A stretch of 41,386 bases of DNA from a candidate division KSB1 bacterium (GTDB taxonomy: Bacteria; Zhuqueibacterota; Zhuqueibacteria; Zhuqueibacterales; Zhuqueibacteraceae), in contig JAPDPX010000018.1 in the NCBI GenBank assembly GCA_034506255.1, forward strand, positions 1 through 41,386, written 5' to 3'. A program made the translations under genes and the position numbers. This document shows, piece by piece, positions 35,554-41,386 of the stretch (position 1 is its first letter; every line of letters begins with the position of its first letter). The notes beneath the pieces are model-generated. The model was not told the origin of the DNA. It made no database searches and saw nothing but the letters and a program-made list of their open reading frames with translations.

Positions 35554-38500
35554 ATGAGGCGCGAGCATTTTCAGAAAGCCTCCAGGTGTTTGCTTGGTGC
35601 GATTATGGGATTGATCGCAACTGCCGGTCTCAGTTATGGACAGACAGTAACCATCGGCGGCAACATTTACACCGGGGCAAAGGACGCGAGCGGAAACCCG
35701 ATCTACGCGCCCAATCCCGCAACCCCGCCGATCACCAATGCCACCGTGATGGTGCAAAACCAGCACTCGGGCGGCGCGTTCATCACCTATGGAACCGTCA
35801 CGGGCAATTCCTGGACGGCCACCGTGCCGGCGCCCGGGGATTACGTCGTGATGTTCAGTGCCCCCGGCCATGACAACACCAGCCGCGAATTCACAGTGGA
35901 CGCGGCTGGCAATGTGACGAACCCCAACGGCACCGGTGCCATGCAGGATGCCTATCTCCCGCCCCTGCCTTTGCCTTTGGCAAACCTGCTGGTCTACGTA
36001 TTCTATGACAACATCGTTAATGGCGAACCGGACGTGGGTGATGGCGATGAGCCGCTGAATGGTGTCACCGTTTATGTCAGGGACGAGGAAGGCAACCTTC
36101 TGGCAACCGGTGTGACCGGCTCACAAGCCACGATCACAACGACCGACAATCCGCCGGTGGTCATTACGGATACCCGCGGCTATTATTATTTCACCGGTCT
36201 GCCACCGGGTGAAGTGGTGGTCACGACCGATCCCTCCACGGTGACCCAGGCGGCGAATCCGCACATCACGTTTGACAACCCCAATGACGCGACCCGCGGC
36301 TGGTACCTCAACTACACCGAAGAGGGCGGGCCGGCCTGGGACCCGAAATTGATGCCCGGTGATCCCGGCACCGAAGCCGGCGGCTTTCTGATTTGGCACA
36401 GCTACGTTGAGAAGCTCGACCAGATCAATGCCAGCAACGTTGCCAAACGTTTTCCCGCCAGCACCACGCTCGCAAACGCGGGCAGCATCAGCGGCACGCT
36501 GGTTGACGCGGACAAGGCCAACCTGGATCCCGCCGAGCCTTTTCCCATTCCGGGTGAGGACCATCCCGGCGTGACCCTGAATGATCGCGTACCCGACGGC
36601 CTGGTCATTCTCTTCACCGATGATGAGACCATCAAACCGCATCCGGTTGCCACTGTCGAACCGGATCCGGTGACGGGCGACTTCACGTTCGTCAATGTCC
36701 CGCCCGGCAGATACAAGATGATGATGTTTGACAAGCCATTGGATTACATCTGGACGCAACAGCAGGTGACGGTCGCGCCGAATCAAGCCGTGACCTTCCC
36801 GCTCAATTCCTTGCTCGTTCCGCGTTTCTTTGCGCGGGTTCGGGGTTATGTCTATGACAACTCCACCAACCTGCCCATGCCCGGATTGAACGTCCATATC
36901 CGCTACAAGGACGGCAGCATCCAGAAAACCGAGACCACGGATGCCAACGGCTGGTATAATCACGACGACATGCCGGAGATCGAGGTGATCGGATACGTGG
37001 ATGTCGAAATGCCGGCCAATTATCGCGGGACAATGAGAACGGAGACGTTCTATCCAGGCGGGAAGGATCCGGGCCACCCCAACTATACTCTCAAGCCTCC
37101 CATCAACGTGACCTTCAATGCCATGAACCGCTATGTCCAGTGGTTGACGGCAAACTACCAGGCTGATCTCTATCTGGAGCCGATTCCGTCCACCGAAGGT
37201 GACATCCGAGGCTTCGTTTTCAACGACCATCTCGCCACCGGTACCTGGGTTGGTGATGGTGTTTATCAAAAGGACGAAGAGAGAGTTTTTGAGGGCGTGA
37301 CTGTCCAGTTGTGGGATGCCACGGGCACGACCCTGCTGCAAACCACGACAACGGGCGCGTTCAATAAAACTGCAACCCTGAACCAGGGATGGCACGAACC
37401 CTACACCTGGCCGCCCGATGAGATTGGCGGTGTGTTCGTCGGCCCGCTTCCCGGCTATTATGAGTTCAGGGGATTGGCGCCGGGCAGCTACAAAGTGAAA
37501 GTGATTCCGCCGGCGGGTTTCTCTCCCTCACCGGTCGGCTCAGACTTCGTTACAGTGACGGTCACCGGTGGTCTGGGCACGGAGCAGAATTTCGGCATCA
37601 ACACGCTGGTGCCTTTGGCAGGCGAAATCGAAGGCGGTGTCTTCGACGATGTCAACATTGATGGACGCGGCGGTGAGTTTACCGCGGATCCGGGCGATGC
37701 GACAAGCTTGCTGTTCGCGGAAAAGGCGGGAATTCCGGGAGCCCCGGTCGGTGTTTACGATCATCTCGGCTACCGGCTGGGTGCCGGCTATATGGGCAAT
37801 CCCCTGTGCTTTGCCGGCGCACCGGCGGGCCAATGCCCGGCGGGCGAGGAGCCTGTGCAAAAGCCCGAGGTGGAAAGGCGTTTTGCTCCGGGCGTGCACA
37901 GCTATCTGGGCAATGATCCAACCCTGCCCGGCTATTGCCCGAACTATCTGCCGATGGCTCTGCCTTATGAATTCGGCCAGGGAAAATACAAGTTCGAGGC
38001 GGACTGGTCGCTGATTCCCACTGCGGTCGCACCCTTTACCAGCGGATGCAATGTTGACCCGCTCATCAATCCAAATGAGCCGGTGATTATCGTGCCGCCG
38101 GCTCCGATTGGCGCAGCGACGAAAGACCGGCATGCAGTGACTTCCGTTGTTACGCTGACGCCGGGCCAAATCTACCGGATCAACGGGCACAACTTTGGCG
38201 ACCGCCAGGGCTATTCGACCGTGACCCTGGCGGGCCAAAAGCTCAACATCAAGAATTGGACCGACACCTACATCGATGTCGTCATTCCAAACAGCGCGGT
38301 CAGCGGTCCACTCGTGGTCGCGACATCAACCGGAATTTCCAATGCGCTGCCGGTTGAGATCAACTACAAGCCCAGTCGCGCCTCCTACATGTCCGCACGT
38401 TCGGTGTATGTCGATGCCAATTACACCGGCGTGTCGGATGGCAGCAAGCTGCGCCCGTGGAAAACGATCGAACAGGCGCTCAGCCATTTGCCCCTGGCGA

Positions 38501-40140
38501 AACCGCGCTATGTCTATGTGGCGGCCGGCACCTACTACAATGTCCACGCGAAGATCAAAGCGAATAATGTCCATCTCATCGGCGCGGGCCCCCATGAGAC
38601 CATTCTCAGCGGCCTGCCGGATCCTGCGCAAACGGCCAGCGCCCATCCTCGCGCTCAGGGTAACTTTGGCTATGGCCCGGTCATCCAAATCGGCAACGGC
38701 AAGACCGGCAGCGTGAAGAGCATCAGCATCAGCGGTTTCACCATCACCGGCGGCACGGTGAAAGACGACATCGGGGCCGGCATTTTCGGTGACTATCACA
38801 ACGAAAAAATCGTCATCAACACCTGCATGATTTACCGCAACGGCGGTTATTACGGCGGTGGCATCTGGTTCCATCGCTCCAACCACAATGTCTCGATCTT
38901 CTCCAACATGATCGCCGAAAATGGCAACTATGGCGGCTATGGCGGCGGCATCAGTGTCAACGACGAGCCCGATGAGTACGAAGAACCGCACAGCCAGCCG
39001 GAACACGTCAAGGATGACTTCTATGCACAACCGCTTGAAGAGGGTGAGTACAAAATCTACAACAACCTCATCTATCACAACTACTCACCCGACTACGGTG
39101 GCGCCATCACGCTGTACGAGATCAAAGACAAGCTTTTTGTCTTTGGCAACATGATCGTCGAAAACAAGGCCGAGGATCATGGCGGCGCGATCTTCTTCGA
39201 AGAGTGCGGGCCGGTGGAGCTCTACGGCAACGTCTTCCTGCGCAACTGGTGCTATGACGACGGCGGCGCCGTCAGCTTCGAGGACGTCGGAGACACCCTC
39301 TCCCATGTCAATATCTACAACAACCTCTTTGCCGAGAACATTGCCGATGACCATGGCGAAAACACCGCCCGCGGCGGCGCCCTGGCCTTCGACGACACCT
39401 TCTACGGCAAAGTCTACAACAACACCTTCGTCGGGAATATTGTTGCCGGCAACAATCATCCCGCCGGCGGCGCCATCGCCAGCGAGCGCAACGGACACGA
39501 GTACAATCACAACGATCCCGACGGTTCCTACTACGTCGCTCCCGGATACAGTGATCCCAGGATCTACAACAACATCATCTGGAACAACTGGCGCCTGGAA
39601 TACAGCCAGCCCAATGAAGGGGGTGAAGAAGAAGATCTGGATTACACCTGGGGCGAGAACTATGTGTGGACGCCGGACGAGCTGCATGTGGATAATCCCG
39701 CGCTGAATCAGCCCTGGGAGACCCACAACAACTCGGAAAGCTTCACCTATGTCAAGTACAACGACATCCGTGGCGGATATACCAGCGGCGCGGGCAACCT
39801 CAATGTCGATCCCCTGTTCGTGAATCCAACGGCACTGGATTGGCATTTGCAGGCCGGCTCGCCGGTGATCAGCCAGGCCACGGCTTCCGGCGCGCCGCTG
39901 ACGGATCTGGACAACCGCCAGCGGACGATCTCACATGGCATGGTCGATATGGGTGCCTATGAGTGGTTCAACACCTCACTCAGCATCGTTCGCGTTCCCA
40001 CCGGCATTTTGGGCATGGTCAAGGTACCCACGCCCGGCAGCACCTCTCTCTATTCAACCTCTGCCATGAGCGCGAAATCCTTTGCCAGGGCGAAAAATGG
40101 CGTGGGCAAGCTTGCCAAGCCTGTGCAGTCGCACAAATAG
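35554..40140 (+). CDS. Large secreted protein: Cna-B/SdrD-like repeats, IPT/TIG, right-handed beta-helix
   Basis: 1528 residues from the ATG at 35554 (ribosome-binding site GAAGGAGCG). A signal peptide (LLGAIMGLIATAGLSYGQ) is followed by several modules like SdrD-B or carboxypeptidase-regulatory domains at about 145-230, 310-405, 427-490, 548-660 and 689-830. Their signatures include YYYFTGLPPGEVVVTTDPS and YYEFRGLAPGSYKVKVIPP. An IPT/TIG-like domain covers about 852-938 (IYRINGHNFGDRQGYSTVTL). From about 950 to 1468 there is a parallel beta-helix of the DUF1565/pectate-lyase type, with VYVDANYTGVSDGSKLRPWK, then repeated NNL/NMI coils and GGAI/GGAV turns. Such proteins are adhesins or polysaccharide-active surface proteins. 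No sorting tail, membrane anchor or PEP-CTERM is seen. Its place after the secretin gene suggests it may be a type II substrate (inference). Confidence 0.9.
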   Translation: MRREHFQKASRCLLGAIMGLIATAGLSYGQTVTIGGNIYTGAKDASGNPIYAPNPATPPITNATVMVQNQHSGGAFITYGTVTGNSWTATVPAPGDYVVMFSAPGHDNTSREFTVDAAGNVTNPNGTGAMQDAYLPPLPLPLANLLVYVFYDNIVNGEPDVGDGDEPLNGVTVYVRDEEGNLLATGVTGSQATITTTDNPPVVITDTRGYYYFTGLPPGEVVVTTDPSTVTQAANPHITFDNPNDATRGWYLNYTEEGGPAWDPKLMPGDPGTEAGGFLIWHSYVEKLDQINASNVAKRFPASTTLANAGSISGTLVDADKANLDPAEPFPIPGEDHPGVTLNDRVPDGLVILFTDDETIKPHPVATVEPDPVTGDFTFVNVPPGRYKMMMFDKPLDYIWTQQQVTVAPNQAVTFPLNSLLVPRFFARVRGYVYDNSTNLPMPGLNVHIRYKDGSIQKTETTDANGWYNHDDMPEIEVIGYVDVEMPANYRGTMRTETFYPGGKDPGHPNYTLKPPINVTFNAMNRYVQWLTANYQADLYLEPIPSTEGDIRGFVFNDHLATGTWVGDGVYQKDEERVFEGVTVQLWDATGTTLLQTTTTGAFNKTATLNQGWHEPYTWPPDEIGGVFVGPLPGYYEFRGLAPGSYKVKVIPPAGFSPSPVGSDFVTVTVTGGLGTEQNFGINTLVPLAGEIEGGVFDDVNIDGRGGEFTADPGDATSLLFAEKAGIPGAPVGVYDHLGYRLGAGYMGNPLCFAGAPAGQCPAGEEPVQKPEVERRFAPGVHSYLGNDPTLPGYCPNYLPMALPYEFGQGKYKFEADWSLIPTAVAPFTSGCNVDPLINPNEPVIIVPPAPIGAATKDRHAVTSVVTLTPGQIYRINGHNFGDRQGYSTVTLAGQKLNIKNWTDTYIDVVIPNSAVSGPLVVATSTGISNALPVEINYKPSRASYMSARSVYVDANYTGVSDGSKLRPWKTIEQALSHLPLAKPRYVYVAAGTYYNVHAKIKANNVHLIGAGPHETILSGLPDPAQTASAHPRAQGNFGYGPVIQIGNGKTGSVKSISISGFTITGGTVKDDIGAGIFGDYHNEKIVINTCMIYRNGGYYGGGIWFHRSNHNVSIFSNMIAENGNYGGYGGGISVNDEPDEYEEPHSQPEHVKDDFYAQPLEEGEYKIYNNLIYHNYSPDYGGAITLYEIKDKLFVFGNMIVENKAEDHGGAIFFEECGPVELYGNVFLRNWCYDDGGAVSFEDVGDTLSHVNIYNNLFAENIADDHGENTARGGALAFDDTFYGKVYNNTFVGNIVAGNNHPAGGAIASERNGHEYNHNDPDGSYYVAPGYSDPRIYNNIIWNNWRLEYSQPNEGGEEEDLDYTWGENYVWTPDELHVDNPALNQPWETHNNSESFTYVKYNDIRGGYTSGAGNLNVDPLFVNPTALDWHLQAGSPVISQATASGAPLTDLDNRQRTISHGMVDMGAYEWFNTSLSIVRVPTGILGMVKVPTPGSTSLYSTSAMSAKSFARAKNGVGKLAKPVQSHK

Positions 40141-40181
40141 GCCTTGCTCTCCGCCAATCGGAGTATGAGGCGTTACACCCG

Positions 40182-40214
40182 AAAGGGGCGGGCCGTTCGG
40201 TCCGCCCCTTTTTG
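40182..40214 (+). terminator. Intrinsic terminator after the large secreted protein
   Basis: AAAGGGGCGGG pairs with CCGCCCCTTTT around a small loop (CCGTTCGG), and the 3' arm runs into TTTTT. It lies about 40 bases after the stop codon and is the clearest terminator in the window. Confidence 0.93.
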
Positions 40215-40822
40215 TTCATGTATCTCTCTTCGGAATCCTGTCACACTCAGAACTTGTCCGACAGTCAGTGAACTGATCCGCAGCTCCATCGCTGCTGACA
40301 GCCCTATCTCGGGCCGGCTTCCAGGCAACAAGTCACTCGCATTTGTTCAAAACCCTTTCCGGTCATGTCGCCGGCAACAACACCGGCTGCAAAAACCCCG
40401 GCACAGGCCGGCATTACGCAATCAGCCGAAAAACGGAAGACGTCCCCCGAGCGATTTCATTTCGGCCCATGGAACAAGGGGCCGGGCGGGGCACAGCGTT
40501 GCGAACTTGGGCTCATGTCCAAATACCACTGTCTCAAAGTCTCCTCCCACAATCCCCGACAAGTCATGTTGACCAGCAAGGCAATTCACGCGATTTCTTT
40601 GCGATCAAGTGGATTGGTGGCTATATCTATACACCAATTCCATTTGAATGTCGTGAAAAGCCAAAGCCCCGAGTGATCCCACCGGGCCTGCGCCAACTTT
40701 CGTGATTGCCGCCGGCATGAGTTCGATGGCGTTTCCTCGTTGCACTCTGCCATCAGCCGGCTGGAAGACCACGCTGTCCCGGCCCACTGAACGATACTTT
40801 TTTGACAAACAGTTTTTTTGAC
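40215..40822. other. Intergenic, no gene seen
   Basis: About 600 bases. Open frames on both strands are short, overlap each other and have no protein character. No RNA gene was recognised. Confidence 0.5.
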
Positions 40823-40850
40823 TTGAAATTTTTCCGCGCCACCGTATATT
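40823..40850 (+). promoter_or_regulatory. Sigma-70-type promoter-like site
   Basis: TTGAAA (40823-40828), a 16-base spacer and TATATT (40845-40850) are followed by GTTCCGCG. An upstream T-rich stretch (TTTTTTTGAC) could help as an UP element. No sizeable intact gene follows for almost 500 bases. Confidence 0.55.
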
Positions 40851-40892
40851 GTTCCGCGTCATTGACGAAACAGTGAGAGTTTCGATCAACTC

Positions 40893-41036
40893 ATGGGGAA
40901 ACAGAAGCGCCCGGTATCCTCTCTGGCGACCGTCCGCTTGTGCCATCCCGACCAAATTCAGAGCCCGCTTGAGCAGAGAGGTCGGAATGTCCAAAGGTCT
41001 CCGCGTCATAAATCGCCCATTTTGCGACAGGTTTGA
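40893..41036 (+). CDS. Possible small open frame downstream of the promoter
   Basis: An ATG-started frame of 47 codons (MGKQKRPVSSLATVRLCHPD at its start), rich in Arg, Pro and Gln, begins about 40 bases after the promoter-like site. No ribosome-binding site and no recognised family. It could be chance, or the transcript could be a small RNA. Confidence 0.15.
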   Translation: MGKQKRPVSSLATVRLCHPDQIQSPLEQRGRNVQRSPRHKSPILRQV

Positions 41037-41144
41037 CAGGGCTGCCTGCGTCGCACTCCAAATTCTCCCGCCAATTCCACATCACAGCTTATTGCACAAA
41101 TCACGCATTACTTTCTCTCATTGCCATCAGTTCATCCAAACAGA

Positions 41145-41258
41145 ATGTCCCGTTCCGTGCCGGAGCTCCGGCATCACCTGGTCGCGCTGCTGGGCCGCAC
41201 GCCGCAGGTGTTGACCGAAACATTGTATGCCCTGTGTGTGCAACAAGGCGTGCCGATT
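41145..41258 (+). pseudogene. Fragment resembling a CRISPR-associated ring nuclease (NE0113/Crn-like)
   Basis: From the ATG at 41145 the frame reads MSRSVPELRHHLVALLGRTP and then QVLTETLYALCVQQGVPI. This is close to the N-terminal strand and helix typical of NE0113-type proteins, which degrade cyclic oligoadenylate made by type III CRISPR systems. After position 41258 the family likeness stops abruptly. The following bases look like non-coding repeat-style sequence, although the frame stays open to the window end. It is therefore read as a truncated remnant. The assignment rests on about 25 residues. Confidence 0.45.
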
Positions 41259-41338
41259 GGTATCCCCTCGGTGAACCGCATCTTTCCTCTGGGTGAATCG
41301 CTGCGTATCTTTGCGCAAAATTCACCAGGAGGAGTCCC

Positions 41339-41386
41339 ATGTGGTCTCGCAGACGGCGGGTGTGTCCCGCGGCGCGTCTTGCCCTC
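41339..41386 (+). CDS. Start of a gene running off the window, possible signal peptide
   Basis: AGGAGG (41327-41332) lies six bases before ATG 41339, ideal spacing. The 16 visible codons, MWSRRRRVCPAARLAL, have the basic then hydrophobic start of a signal peptide. Nothing more can be said about the product. Confidence 0.5.
   Translation, partial: MWSRRRRVCPAARLAL

Noticed and set aside
41145..41386. CRISPR array near the ring-nuclease-like fragment
   Set aside because: No regularly spaced direct repeats are visible anywhere in the window.

Overview
The window is high-GC DNA from a Gram-negative bacterium: it encodes a type II secretion system with an outer-membrane secretin and an outer-membrane porin-like barrel. 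No taxonomic marker gene is present. Gene content and the decayed palindromic intergenic repeats look to me like an uncultivated FCB-side or KSB1-type lineage, but that is an impression only.

Bases 1-4300 are a zone of broken genes: a decayed membrane/TPR-type relic, an AAA-ATPase-like/PD-(D/E)XK gene frameshifted at a G-run, a DUF2293 gene with two in-frame stops, a TPR relic and a minus-strand zinc-ribbon relic. The genes that follow look intact.

Bases 4321-16254 hold nine same-strand genes and form the most unusual part of the window. They encode a small membrane protein, a coiled-coil protein, a ClpB-like AAA+ ATPase, a radical-SAM activase-like protein, a zinc-ribbon/FHA protein, a PP2C phosphatase, a membrane-anchored Ser/Thr kinase with three N-terminal TKRMP repeats, a membrane SH3/PEGA-like protein, and a SIR2-like domain fused to a propeller-like domain. 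Kinase, phosphatase and FHA form a complete phospho-threonine circuit. The AAA+ ATPase, radical-SAM protein and SIR2-like protein suggest a regulated remodelling, stress or defence system. Its function is unknown and all functional statements about it are inference.

Bases 17120-20922 (minus strand) are a sensory and uptake operon: OmpR-type regulator, porin-like barrel, small phosphate-binding-like periplasmic protein and HAMP histidine kinase. Bases 22042-34612 are a type II secretion operon in the order E-F-O-G-H-I-J-K-L-M-tRNA-C-D, with a tRNA gene (irregular anticodon arm) between gspM and gspC. Bases 35554-40140 encode a 1528-residue secreted protein with repeated Cna-B/SdrD-like modules, an IPT/TIG domain and a right-handed beta-helix, ended by a strong terminator. 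It is a plausible substrate of the adjacent secretion system.

The last 1.2 kb is mostly non-coding. It holds a good promoter-like site, a fragment resembling a CRISPR-associated ring nuclease, and the first 16 codons of a gene that runs off the end.
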